DNA of 64,000 bases from CAVYXZ01 sp963772595 (lineage in GTDB: Bacteria; Chloroflexota; Anaerolineae; Aggregatilineales; Phototrophicaceae): positions 1 through 64,000 of the forward strand of contig CAVYXZ010000012.1 in assembly GCA_963772595.1 (NCBI GenBank). Reading direction: 5' to 3'. The position numbers were made by a program, and so were the translations under genes. This document shows, in pieces, positions 8,342 to 17,522 of the stretch. Position 1 is the stretch's first letter. Every line of letters begins with the position of its first letter. The notes beneath the pieces are model-generated. The model had not been told where the DNA came from. It did not search any database and worked only from the letters and a program-made list of their open reading frames with translations.

Positions 8342-8728
8342 TTACCAGATGACTTCTACGCCATACTCGGCAACTCTCGGATCGCCGCTGATAATCGGCA
8401 TGTCTTCGATACGGGCTTGAGCGATGAGCAAACGGTCAAACGGGTCTCTGTGATGGTTGGCTAAATTCCCAAGCTCAAAAATATGTTCAAGAGAGACTGA
8501 AAGCAGGTGGATGTTATCTGCCTGCTGCTGTTCTGCAATTAATTGTGACAGTGGTACGCGCAAGGTCAGCTTGCCCAACTGCGCTTTGATTTGCATTTCC
8601 CATATAGACGCCATACTCACAAAGAGCGTGTGGTCTGGATCGGAGAGTACGGACTTTGCTCTTGGTGATAGATTGGCCGATCTCACATCAAGCCAGACAA
8701 AAGTATGGGTATCAAGCAGATAATTCAT
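8342..8728 (-). CDS. vapC: PIN-domain toxin, VapC family
   Basis: A 128-residue PIN ribonuclease. It has the full acidic set: LLDTHTFVW (first Asp), ASIWEMQIK (Glu), HHRDPFDRLLIAQA (Asp), and IISGDPRV at the end. This variant, with DTHxxxW and HRDPFDR, belongs to a widespread toxin group that pairs with small DUF2281-like antitoxins. Its start overlaps the upstream antitoxin stop by four bases, so the two are cotranslated. It is a full-length and undisrupted gene. Confidence 0.85.
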   Translation of the reverse strand: MNYLLDTHTFVWLDVRSANLSPRAKSVLSDPDHTLFVSMASIWEMQIKAQLGKLTLRVPLSQLIAEQQQADNIHLLSVSLEHIFELGNLANHHRDPFDRLLIAQARIEDMPIISGDPRVAEYGVEVIW

Positions 8729-8931
8729 TCCTCACCGAACCAGAAGGAATCGGGGAGTTCATCGTCAAAATCATCACTCAAGGTAATTGCGTCTGGGTGC
8801 ATATCGAAGATGCGCTTTTTCAGAGGCACTTTCTTCACCTGACGCGCCTGCTGAAGGTAATCGAGAAGCCGTTCTTGTTCTTCTGGTGTCAGTTCATCGA
8901 CCACCTGATACAGGGTTTCCATGTCCGTCAT
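8725..8931 (-). CDS. Antitoxin (DUF2281-type) of the VapC pair
   Basis: A 68-residue protein with an N-terminal helix (VVDELTPEEQERLLDYL) and an acidic tail DDFDDELPDSFWFGEE, likely the toxin-binding segment. The ATG at 8931 is chosen because GGAG lies eight bases upstream; a GTG at 8940 is the alternative. It is a close paralogue of the orphan at 5942-6148. It should repress its operon and neutralise the PIN toxin encoded immediately downstream. Confidence 0.75.
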   Translation of the reverse strand: MTDMETLYQVVDELTPEEQERLLDYLQQARQVKKVPLKKRIFDMHPDAITLSDDFDDELPDSFWFGEE

Positions 8932-8988
8932 CGTTAGCACTCCAGCGCTGCTTGTTGATCTGAGTGTAGTTTCAGAACGAAGTGGCTG

Positions 8989-9531
8989 TCAAGGATTTTT
9001 TCTTTGCGTCTTTGCGTTGAATCTTGACTTAGCTTGGCCTTCCAGCCAGGCGGTCAGCCATTCGCGGTGCTCGGCGTGGTGCTCGCGCGCGCCATCCAGC
9101 ACGTCGGCCAGCGGGTAACCCTCCAGCCAGGGGTAGCGTCCGGCGGCCAGCAGGTCGGCTTCGGGGACCGCTTCGGCCAGTTTTATGAAGTCCAGGTAGC
9201 TCGTGCGCCAGTCGGAATAGACCTGCGGCCAGGGCTTGCTGCGGTAGTGCGTGTGCAGCCAGGCATTGAGGTCGTCCGGTTCCTCCGGGACTTCTGGCTC
9301 GAATTCGGTCGGCCAGTCGGGGTAGTCAGGGTCGGTCCCGTTCAGAGCGGCCTCCAGGCGGGCAATCGAGCGCTGCTGCCAGGCCCAGAGATGCACCAGC
9401 ACATCGCGCGTGGACCAGCCGGAGTCTTCAATCAGGGCCATGACCTGGGCGTTGCTCATCCCGGCCAGGATGGCCTCCCAGCGTTCGAATTCCTCACGCA
9501 GCGCGCGCAATAGACTGTCTTTATTCGTCAT
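8989..9531 (-). CDS. ClbS/DfsB (DinB-superfamily) four-helix protein
   Basis: A 180-residue protein of the ClbS/DfsB family: N-terminal helix FERWEAILAGMS, then DSGWSTRDVLVHLWAWQQR with a metal-site histidine, PYPWLEGYPL-like loop and the C-terminal helix DGAREHHAEHREWL. ClbS itself hydrolyses colibactin, but most members have no known substrate. The last ten residues (FNAKTQRKNP) are read from the CTTTGCG spacer repeat, so the gene has run into repetitive DNA at its 3' end. Full-length otherwise. Confidence 0.75.
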   Translation of the reverse strand: MTNKDSLLRALREEFERWEAILAGMSNAQVMALIEDSGWSTRDVLVHLWAWQQRSIARLEAALNGTDPDYPDWPTEFEPEVPEEPDDLNAWLHTHYRSKPWPQVYSDWRTSYLDFIKLAEAVPEADLLAAGRYPWLEGYPLADVLDGAREHHAEHREWLTAWLEGQAKSRFNAKTQRKNP

Positions 9532-9676
9532 GTGGTCAACCTCCGTGTACGGTTCCAGTATACTCCATGCGCGCCTATTCTGGACACGGCGGTGGTGTGT
9601 GTCCCTACAGCCGTTGCGTTGCGGTGTTGAATCTTTTATCTTTGACGTCTCTGATTGAGCACATCAGGAGTGTGAC

Positions 9677-10267
9677 ATGGAATTTAGCGAGGCCGTCCGC
9701 AAGCGCCGCATGGTACGTAACTTCAGCAGTGAGCCGGTGGAGCCTGCCGCCATCGAGCGCATTCTGGCCGCCGCACAGCGCGGTCCCAGCGCGGGCTTCA
9801 CCCAGGGCCAGGACTTTATCGTCGTGCGTGAGGCTGCCCTCAAGCAGCAGATCGCCGCCGCCTGCGACGAGGCCTTCTATGTAGACAAGGGCTTCGACCC
9901 CTTTATCTCCGGCGCGCCCGTGCTGATCGTCCCCTGCACCAATGAGCAGGCCTATCACCGCCGCTACCAGGAAGCCGACAAGGTCGCGGACGATGGGTCT
10001 GAGGACGACTGGCCGGTACCTTACTGGTTCATGGATGTGGGCTGCGCGGTCATGCTGATCCTGCTGGCGGTGGTCGATGAAGGGCTGGCGGCAGGCTACG
10101 CAGGCTTCCAGGACCTGGACACGGCACGGCAGATTTTGAAGATCCCGGCTGAGGTCACGCCGGTCGGAGTCATCCCGCTGGGCCATCCCGCGCCGGATAA
10201 ACGCTCGCCCTCGCTCAAGCGCGGACGGCGTGCGCTGGCGAATGTGGTGCATGAGGAGGGGTGGTAA
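9677..10267 (+). CDS. Nitroreductase-family flavoprotein
   Basis: An FMN-dependent NAD(P)H oxidoreductase of the nitroreductase fold, 196 residues. The N terminus FSEAVRKRRMVRNF gives the FMN phosphate-binding arginines; AAQRGPSAGFTQGQ is the following FMN loop, and GYAGFQDLD and PVGVIPLGHP mark the C-terminal half. The ATG has AGGAG nine bases upstream. The natural electron acceptor is unknown. It converges with the TIR-WD40 gene. Confidence 0.85.
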   Translation: MEFSEAVRKRRMVRNFSSEPVEPAAIERILAAAQRGPSAGFTQGQDFIVVREAALKQQIAAACDEAFYVDKGFDPFISGAPVLIVPCTNEQAYHRRYQEADKVADDGSEDDWPVPYWFMDVGCAVMLILLAVVDEGLAAGYAGFQDLDTARQILKIPAEVTPVGVIPLGHPAPDKRSPSLKRGRRALANVVHEEGW

Positions 10268-10362
10268 GGTCCTATGCCGGGCAATGAATTACACGGCAAA
10301 TTCCCAAATCCCTCCGGGATTCTAAGGACCCCCATCACGAGTGTGGAGGATTGCCGTCGATT

Positions 10363-12946
10363 TCAATCGGCGGCAGGTGTGATGATCGGGCACAGGTTGG
10401 CGGAGGCGATGACCCGGGCTTGCAGCAAATCCGCACAGGTGAGGGGAATTAGCGCGCGGTTGGCCTGGAGCCAGCCCAGCGTGTCGTCGAAGTTCGCCAG
10501 ACGCCACAGCGTCATCTCGCCCCGTTCATCACCGGCCAGCAGCGTCTGTCCATCCGGGCTGATGCTCAGTTTGGCGACTGCCCCGGCTTCGTCGATGCGC
10601 TGCGCGACCGTGCCGCTCGCCAGATCCCAGACCACGACCGTCCCGCTCTCGCCGGCGGCGGCCAGCAGGCCCTGATCCTGGCTCATCGTAACGTCAGAGA
10701 GGGTCCCCGGCGCGCCATGCAGCCGCCTGTACTCCATCCAGCTTGAGGTATCCAGCAGGCGCAGATTCCCGGCTGTCGTGGGATAGTAAAGCATCTCGGA
10801 ATCCGGGCTGAAGTCAAAGGCCCGTGTACCGACCAGATCCGAGCCGCCCGCGAAGTCGTCCAGGCGCGCCACTTCCTGGCCCGCGACCAGATTCCAGACG
10901 ACCAGTTCGCCGGTATCCGAGGCGGTATAGGCCAGAAAGCGCCCATCACTGCTGATCGCCAGCGCGTAGCCGATCTCGGTGTCGCTGAGGCTGGCGACCG
11001 AGGCCCCGCTGTCCAGGTCCCAGATGACGACCGCGCTGTCGTCAAAATTGTGCAGCGCCAGATACTGGCCGTTCGCGCTGCTGCCGTCGATGGTCGTGTA
11101 GGGGACGCTGCCGTCATCGCTGGCCGCGCCGGTCTGGAGATCGACCCGCTGCACCGTGCCATCATCGTGGATGACGCGCAGGCCGCTGCCATCGGGCGTG
11201 AACAGCAGGGGCAGGTCGATCACATTGCCATCGTCCAGGCCGCTGAAACTGTTGAGGCGCTTGCCTTGCAGATCGTACACGACGACATCGCGCGGGGGAC
11301 GCTGCGCCAGACTGAACACCGAGGACAGCAACAGCGACTGACCATCCGGCGCGAAGGCTGCCTGCATAACCGGTCCGCTGACGGCCTGCTGATCGCGCAG
11401 CAGCAAACGGCTGTCCAGCACATCCCACAGCGTGAAACCCGGCGGCGAGTCCTGGATAAAGAGCAGATGCAGGCCGTCGTCGCTGACGGCGTAGAGATCC
11501 TGACCCCGGTCGCTGATAGTCCTGCTGAACAGGGGCTGTCCGCTGTCCGTATCCCAGACGATGAAGGTCTTCTCGACTGCCCGAATCGTGCAGCAGCAGG
11601 TCGCTGGAGGCGCGTGAGACCAGATAGCGGCCCTCCTGGCTGTAGTAGAGCGTGTCGATAGGCAGGCCCGGCTCGCCGAGCGTCTGGACAATACTGGCCG
11701 ACTCGTCGTTGGTGACGATGCGCAGGCCGCCTTCGCCGCCCACCGCCGCGTATTGATGATCCGGGCTGAGCGCGATGGGGATCTCGTAGTAGCCTGCCGT
11801 GTTGTAGGCCGCGATCACCGCCGGGTTGAGCGCCATGTCATAGACCTGCGGCGCGGAGAAGACCAGCGGTCGGTTCAGCCAATGAAGCTGCATGATCGCC
11901 TGACCGTCCGCGTCCTGGATGCTTAGCGTATCCACGTCTTCAGCCTGCAAGGTCGTGCCGCTCTGATCCGAAGCCGACAGCGACTCGCCGGGTTTCAGGC
12001 TGCCGTAGAAGTCGAAATCTGCCGGGATCTCGCTGAAGAAGGCGTAGCGCGTGCCGGGCAGATAGGCGATCTGGCTCAGGGCCTGCCGGGCCTGCATGGG
12101 GGGCTGGTCGATAAAGGTGGCGGCATAATAGGCCAGCGTCAGGCCGGGCAGATAGTCCCCGGCGGCGACATCGTCTTCGGCTGCACTGGCGGCGGCCAGA
12201 CTCAGAGTTTCGTCCGCCCGGCGCTCGGCGATGGTCTGCTGCCGCCGCGCTTCCATCCCAGCCAGCACAGCGCCGATCAAGCCAATGACCGCCAGAGCCA
12301 GCAGCACCAGTGCGCCGATCAGGAGCCGCCGCTGCCGCCGGGTCTGCGCTTTGCGGCTCGCCAGGATGAACTCGGTATGGATGCTGGCCGCCGAGGGCGT
12401 GTGCTGGGCCGCAGTAGCAAGCCAGCTTTCGGCGGCGTCAAGTTCCGCGCCTGAGAGCAGAAAACTGGCGTTGCGCGCATTGTCGAGCCAATCCTGCGCG
12501 CGGGTCAGCAGGCGGGTGTGTTCGCGCAGGTAATCGTAGTCGCTGTCGATGGCCCGGTTGAGCGCGGCGAAGGCCTCAGGAAAGGCGTTGGTCTGCCCGG
12601 CGTGCGGCGTGAAGTAGACCCAGTTGATCGCCCGGATCGAGCCGGGAATCGAGCTGTCGTCAATGGGGCGGTGGACAATCGGGATCACGCGCTTATTCAG
12701 GCTGACCGCGTGGGCCAGTTCGTTGAGGCAGTATTCGGAATCGAGGAAGTCGGGACTCAGGACGGCCACCATCGTATTCGCGCCCTCGATCCCGCGGCGA
12801 ATCTCACGGGTGAAATCGCTGACGCCAGGCGGAATGTCCTCCCAATCCACCCAGACTTCGCGCCCCGCTTCCTTGAAGGCCGCCGCCAACTCTTTGACAA
12901 AGTCTACGTCTTTACGCCGGTAGGAGATAAATACGTCACTGCTCAT
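10363..12946 (-). CDS. TIR - transmembrane - WD40 repeat protein (one frameshift)
   Basis: Residues 1-135 form a TIR domain (VFISYRRKD, VWVDWEDIPPG, VLSPDFLDSEYCLNEL). Glu76 in CLNEL matches the catalytic glutamate of NAD-cleaving TIR domains. A single membrane segment lies at about 208-230 (LLIGALVLLALAVIGLIGAV). The remaining 600 residues carry beta-propeller repeats of WD40 type such as LSISPDGQTLLAGDERGE. A frameshift near 11590 (after LLHDSGS) splits the propeller; the next frame continues at KTFIVWDTDSGQ. The layout suggests a membrane receptor with a cytosolic TIR effector; either signalling or cell-suicide defence is possible. No partner gene is adjacent. Total about 860 residues. Confidence 0.8.
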
Positions 12947-13027
12947 GTTTCAACCCTGATCCATATTCCGTCCCCTATAGTAGCGCAGCTAGGGCTGCCG
13001 CGCCGGGTATTCCGCAGCGGAATGGCC

Positions 13028-13033
13028 TATAAT
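13028..13033 (+). promoter_or_regulatory. Possible -10 box for the sugar kinase gene
   Basis: A perfect TATAAT lies 27 bases before the kinase ATG. No good -35 hexamer is seen at the proper distance. Confidence 0.4.
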
Positions 13034-13059
13034 CGTGGAGCAGTATGGAGGAATACATC

Positions 13060-13993
13060 ATGAGCATCGCATCGATTGGGGAACTGTTGATTGACTTCGT
13101 CGCGCTGGAAAGCGGCGTGACCGTGGGCGAGGCTTCTGGCTTCAGGAAGAACCCCGGTGGGGCACCGGCGAATGTGGCGGTGGCCGTCGCACGGTTGGGC
13201 GTGCCCAGCGCCTTCCTGGGTCAGGTGGGCGACGATCCCTTCGGCCACTATCTCGACGGCGCGCTGCGCAGCGTAGGAGTCGAACACCGAGGGCCTGGGC
13301 TTCTCAAGCGAGGCGCGCACCATGCTGGCTTTCGTCTCCCTGGCAGAGGGTGGCGAACGCAGCTTCGTCTTCTACCGCAACCCCAGCGCGGATATGCTGC
13401 TGCGGCCTGAAGACCTCGCGCTGGAGGTCATCGACGCGCACGCGGCGCTGCATTTCGGCACGATCTCGCTCATCAGCGAACCGGCCCGCAGTGCGACTCT
13501 GGCGGCTGTCAACCATGCCCTGGCGCAGGATAAACTCGTCTCCTATGATCCGAATCTGCGCATGAACCTCTGGCCTGATGAATTGACGGCCCGCCGGGTC
13601 GCGCTCGATGCGCTGCCGCTGGCGCATATCGTCAAGCTGAGTGAGGAAGAACTCGACTTCCTGGGCGGCGATCTCTCCGCGCTGTGGCGCGAACGGACCC
13701 GGATGATCGTGGTGACGCAGGGGGCAGGCGGCGCAACGCTTTATACTCGCCAGGACAGCCTGTACCAGCCGGCGTTCCCGGTGAGGCCGATTGACACCAC
13801 TGGGGCCGGAGACGGATTTGTCGCGGGGCTGCTGATTGGCCTGCTGGAGGCGGGCGACGATTATCTGGCCCAGTTGGAGCCGATCCTGCGCTTCGCCAAC
13901 GCGGTCGGCGCGCTGGCAACGACGCAGTACGGGGCCTTCTTCGGGATGCCCACCCGCGCCGAGGTCGAGGCGCTGATCGCCGCTGGACGGTGA
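13060..13993 (+). CDS. PfkB-family sugar kinase, fructokinase-like (one frameshift)
   Basis: A ribokinase/PfkB kinase that phosphorylates a sugar, most like fructokinase. It has the N-terminal NPGGAPANVAVAVARLG signature, the mid-domain ERSFVFYRNPSADMLL and the C-terminal PfkB signature DTTGAGDGFVAGLL with the catalytic aspartate. The ATG at 13060 has GGAGG nine bases upstream. One missing A near 13290 (after SVGVE) breaks the frame; the other frame continues NTEGLGFSSEARTMLAFV as expected. Corrected length about 311 residues, normal. It may feed the sugar catabolism encoded further right. Confidence 0.85.
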
Positions 13994-13996
13994 AAC

Positions 13997-14020
13997 GGGC
14001 ACAGCCTGTTGTGCCCTTAC
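13997..14020. repeat. CTTAC-flanked palindrome, family A
   Basis: GGGCACA-GCCTGT-TGTGCCCTTAC; lies just past the kinase stop and may also act as a transcript end. Confidence 0.6.
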
Positions 14021-14060
14021 GACGTCGACCCTATTCGCAGCCTATGCCCGAACTGGTCTA

Positions 14061-14110
14061 TTGACAGGCTGTGAAAACGGGCGTATTGTAGCTTAGTTAA
14101 CGCTCGTTAA
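14061..14110 (+). promoter_or_regulatory. TetR promoter and operator
   Basis: TTGACA (14061-14066), 17-base spacer, TATTGT (14084-14089), then the palindrome TTAACG-CT-CGTTAA at 14097-14110 covering the expected start point. This is the arrangement of an autorepressed TetR promoter. The -35 region shares GTCTATTGACAGGC with the promoter of the other TetR gene at 50.7 kb. Confidence 0.75.
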
Positions 14111-14140
14111 GTGTGCGGGCGTTTTTGTTGAGGAGTGACG

Positions 14141-14707
14141 ATGGCCGAGCGTGTCAACCGGCGCGACCAGATTGTGGGCGCAGCGGCGGAGTTGTTTGTC
14201 AACAACGGCTACAGTGCCACCTCTGTCCGGCAGATTTCGGACGCGGTCGGAGTCACCGAAGCGGCGATTTACTACCACTTCAAGGACAAGCGGGCGCTGC
14301 TGCAAGAGGTGGTTGAGTGTCACCTGCCGGATTTTCTCAGCGTGCTGGACGAGGTCAAGGACGCCGAAACGCTGCACGATCTGCTGATCGGTTATGGCAA
14401 CGGTATCGCCCGCTTGATCGACAATCAGGAACGGATCCAGCGGATGCGCTGGGTGCTGGCGGAGTTCCCGAACCTCAGCCAGGAAGAGCAGGATCTGTTT
14501 CGGATGAAGTATCTGCGGCTGCACAGTGAGCTGAGCGCGGCCATCGGGCGTTTTATTCCAGACGAGCAGGAAGCAGGCTGTGTCGGCTGGACCCTGATTT
14601 GCGCCGGATTCGGCTATGGGCAGTTATTTCAAAGTCTCGGTCTGAAGCAGCAGGCGGATTTCACATCAGAGCAGCTTATCCAGACCCTGACCCAGATGCT
14701 TGAATAG
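14141..14707 (+). CDS. TetR-family transcriptional regulator
   Basis: A 188-residue repressor. The helix-turn-helix is RDQIVGAAAELFVNNGYSA followed by VRQISDAVGVTEAAIYYHFK, the TetR signature. The C-terminal ligand domain is unremarkable. The ATG at 14141 has GAGGAG ten bases upstream and is preferred over a GTG six bases earlier. It is followed at 93 bases by an MFS drug-efflux gene on the same strand, the usual pairing in which the regulator controls itself and the pump through the palindrome in front of it. Confidence 0.9.
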   Translation: MAERVNRRDQIVGAAAELFVNNGYSATSVRQISDAVGVTEAAIYYHFKDKRALLQEVVECHLPDFLSVLDEVKDAETLHDLLIGYGNGIARLIDNQERIQRMRWVLAEFPNLSQEEQDLFRMKYLRLHSELSAAIGRFIPDEQEAGCVGWTLICAGFGYGQLFQSLGLKQQADFTSEQLIQTLTQMLE

Positions 14708-14799
14708 AAACTCCCTTTTTTAACAATAAATCCAATCCGTTGGCTGCCAGGGACGCGGTATGTCCACGCCCCGGCTTCATCGTCCGTAGGAGGGACCTT

Positions 14800-16407
14800 A
14801 TGTCAAAAACGAACGGCAATCGCTGGCTGGCGCTGGCCTTTATCTGTGTCTCGCTGATGGTCATCAGCCTGGATAACACCGTGCTGAACGTGGCCCTGCC
14901 CTCCATTTCAACTCAGCTGGGCGCAAGCGCCAGTGAGCTTCAGTGGATCGTGGATGCCTACGTGCTGGTCTTCGCCGCGCTGCTGCTGACGATGGGGTCG
15001 ATTGGGGACCGCATTGGCCGCAAGCGCGCCCTGCAAATCGGCCTGGCCTGGTTCGGGGTTGGCTCGCTGGCAGCGGCGCTTTCGACCTCAACGACCATGC
15101 TGATCGCCACACGCGCTTTTCTGGGTGTGGCCGGCGCGACGATCATGCCCGCCACGCTCTCGATCATCACGGCGACCTTCCGCGATTCGAAAGAGCGTTC
15201 GCAGGCGATTGCCCTGTGGGCGGCGGTCTTCGGCCTGGGCGTCGGCATCGGCCCGGTCATCGGCGGCTGGCTGCTGGAACATTTCCACTGGAACTCGGTG
15301 TTCTTCATCAACCTGCCGGTTGTGGTGATCGCTCTCATCGGCGGCTACTTCTTCATCCAGGATTCGCGCGATGAACACGCGCCCGCGCCGGATATTCCAG
15401 GCGTGATCCTCTCGATCACCGGTCTCTTCTCGCTGATTTACGCCATCATCGAGGCGGGCATTGACGGCTGGACCGCCAGCCACGTGGTCCTGGCCTTTAT
15501 CGTCGCGGCGGTGCTGCTGACTCTCTTCGGGATCTGGGAAAGCCGCACCTCCAACCCGATGCTGCCGGTGCGTTTCTTCCGCAATATGTCCTTCACCGGG
15601 GCGAACACGGCGCTGGCGCTGGTGACCTTCAGCATGTTCGGCTCGCTGTTCTTCATGAGCCAGTATTTCCAGTCGGTCCAGGGCTATACGGCGCTGGAAG
15701 CCGGGCTGCGGCTGCTGCCGATGGCGCTGGTGATGATGTTCACCTCGGCCAATTCGGCCAGAATATCGGGTCGGTTGGGGCATAAGATCACGGTCGCGCT
15801 GGGCCTGGCACTGGCGGCAGGAGGGCTGCTGTTTATCGGCCTGACCGCCGGGGTGGATACGTCTTATGGAGTCACGCTCACGGGCCTGATTATCCTGGCG
15901 GTCGGTATGGGGACCGCCATGCCCCCGGCAACGGACTCGATCATGGGATCGGTGCCGGTCAACAAGGCCGGGATCGGTTCGGCCATGAACGATACGACGC
16001 GGCAGTTGGGCGGGGCGCTGGGTGTGGCCGTGTTGGGCACGCTGATGAACGACGTCTACCTGACGCAGATCCACGCGCTGGAAGGCAATCCGCTGCTGTT
16101 CATGGTGCCGCAAGAGGCCCGCACCTTCATCGAAAGCAGCATCCAGGGCGCGCACATCGTCGCAGAGCGCTTGAACCTCGGCCCGGTCAGCACGCTGATT
16201 ACCAACACCGCCGACAAGGCTTTCGTGGCCGGGATGTCTGACGCGATGCTGATTGGCGCGGCGATCATGGGGGTAGCGATGGTGGCAACGCTGCTCATCC
16301 TGCCCGCGAAGGTCCGCCGCTCGCAGGAAGATATTGACGCGGAAGCGAGCTTCAGCCCGGTGCCGGAAGGGGTCGAAGTGACCGTCCAACCGGTCGTCGG
16401 CGACTGA
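14800..16407 (+). CDS. MFS transporter, DHA2 (EmrB/QacA) family drug efflux pump
   Basis: A 535-residue inner-membrane proton antiporter with about 14 membrane segments. The DHA2 pattern is clear: DNTVLNVALPSIS in helix 1, VDAYVLVFAALLLTMGSIGDRIGRKR (loop 2-3 motif GDRIGRKR), and GPVIGGWLLEHFHWNSVFFINLP (motif C and helix 5-6). TAGGAGGG precedes the ATG at 14800. It is very likely controlled by the TetR gene upstream. A strong terminator follows. No frame damage. Confidence 0.92.
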   Translation: MSKTNGNRWLALAFICVSLMVISLDNTVLNVALPSISTQLGASASELQWIVDAYVLVFAALLLTMGSIGDRIGRKRALQIGLAWFGVGSLAAALSTSTTMLIATRAFLGVAGATIMPATLSIITATFRDSKERSQAIALWAAVFGLGVGIGPVIGGWLLEHFHWNSVFFINLPVVVIALIGGYFFIQDSRDEHAPAPDIPGVILSITGLFSLIYAIIEAGIDGWTASHVVLAFIVAAVLLTLFGIWESRTSNPMLPVRFFRNMSFTGANTALALVTFSMFGSLFFMSQYFQSVQGYTALEAGLRLLPMALVMMFTSANSARISGRLGHKITVALGLALAAGGLLFIGLTAGVDTSYGVTLTGLIILAVGMGTAMPPATDSIMGSVPVNKAGIGSAMNDTTRQLGGALGVAVLGTLMNDVYLTQIHALEGNPLLFMVPQEARTFIESSIQGAHIVAERLNLGPVSTLITNTADKAFVAGMSDAMLIGAAIMGVAMVATLLILPAKVRRSQEDIDAEASFSPVPEGVEVTVQPVVGD

Positions 16408-16426
16408 AAACTGCCGGAAATACAGA

Positions 16427-16512
16427 CCCCCATCCCCGACCCTTCCCCCGAATTCGGAGGAAGGGAGAAAACTGTCTCTGGGTTTTGAAAGTCCCTCCCT
16501 GAATCCGGGGAG
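16427..16512. repeat. GAATTC-centred palindromic repeat, family B copy 2
   Basis: A C-rich arm, GAATTC, and a G-rich arm (CCCTTCCCCC-GAATTC-GGAGGAAGGG), followed by a second partial unit (TCCCTCCCTGAATCCGGGGA) 40 bases on, as in the double copy at 33.4 kb. Confidence 0.7.
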
Positions 16513-16513
16513 A

Positions 16514-16545
16514 CCTCTTCCGGGCAGCACCGGGGGAGGTTTTTT
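16514..16545 (+). terminator. Intrinsic terminator of the MFS gene
   Basis: CCTCTTCCGG pairs with CCGGGGGAGG over 10 positions (two G-U) around a GCAGCA loop, followed by TTTTTT. Confidence 0.85.
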
Positions 16546-16548
16546 GTT

Positions 16549-17394
16549 TCAGACTTCCAGCGGCAGCCAACGCCAGCCGGTGTTTTCTTTGGCAATGTGA
16601 CCGAGATTCGGGAAGGGTGGGAAATGATGCGCAAAGACCAACAGATTCTCGGCGGCGGCGCGGTCAAAGATCGTCTGTTTGCTTATCGCCGCTTTGTCCG
16701 GCAGGATGTCGTAGACCGGTTTCCAGTCAGGATATTCCAGATGCAGCGGATACAGCACCGTATCGACGACATGCAGTAATCGTTCGCCCTCGGATTCAAT
16801 CTCGACCGCCAGATGGCCGGGCGTATGGCCGGGGGCCTCAACAGCATGGATGCCGGGCAAAATCTCGCCCGCAGCATCCAACAGGGTCACGCGATCCCGG
16901 ATCGGTTCCAGGTTCCGGCGCGCCGTTTTGACGTGGCCTTCGGGGGCCTGCGTCTCTGCGGCTTCTGACATCCAGAAATCCCAGTCCACCCGCCAGATAT
17001 AATAGCGGGCATTGGCATAGGCCAGGCTGCCGTCTTCGTTGAGGTTGCCGCCGACGTGATCGGGATGGGCGTGGCTAATGATGACCGTGTCGATGTCGTC
17101 CTGGCTCAGGCCCAGCGTCGCCAGACTGGCGGGTAAGAAGCCGACCCGGTCGGTCCAGGGCCAGATGCCTGTGCCGGTATCCACCAGGACCTTATGTGTA
17201 CCGGTATCGATGTACAGCAGCGTATAGGGCGTGGTGACGTGTTCGATTGGCAGATTATGCTGGCGCAGGACGGCCTGCCATTCTGCTTCGGGCACGTTGC
17301 TAAAGAAGTTCTTGGGCGGATAGTCGTTCGAGCCATCGCTGAGCGCGGCGCAGTCGAAGGCCCCGACTTTGAAACGAAAACTCTGAGCCGTCAT
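16549..17394 (-). CDS. Metallo-beta-lactamase-fold hydrolase
   Basis: A 281-residue MBL-fold enzyme. The metal motif SHAHPDHVGG (HxHxDH) lies near residue 110, with a third histidine in PGHTPGH, an aspartate in VVDTVLYP and a final histidine in FAHHFPPFP. The sequence is of the lactonase / quorum-quenching-like branch, but the substrate is not evident. ATG 17394 is preferred because a GGGGG stretch lies six bases upstream; ATG 17400 is the alternative. Confidence 0.85.
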   Translation of the reverse strand: MTAQSFRFKVGAFDCAALSDGSNDYPPKNFFSNVPEAEWQAVLRQHNLPIEHVTTPYTLLYIDTGTHKVLVDTGTGIWPWTDRVGFLPASLATLGLSQDDIDTVIISHAHPDHVGGNLNEDGSLAYANARYYIWRVDWDFWMSEAAETQAPEGHVKTARRNLEPIRDRVTLLDAAGEILPGIHAVEAPGHTPGHLAVEIESEGERLLHVVDTVLYPLHLEYPDWKPVYDILPDKAAISKQTIFDRAAAENLLVFAHHFPPFPNLGHIAKENTGWRWLPLEV

Positions 17395-17522
17395 TATCAT
17401 CCCCCATATAATATTTTACCCTACTGTAACGAAGCTTTCCCACTTAAGCAAGCGGGCGCTTGATCTTTAAGGATTCGCGCCGCCTTGCCCCTTATACTAG
17501 AGAAGGAAAGCGAGGACAGCCG

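Noticed and set aside
10268..10362. Inverted repeat AATCCC-TCC-GGGATT between convergent genes
   Set aside because: Six-base arms with no U tract; too weak to call a terminator.
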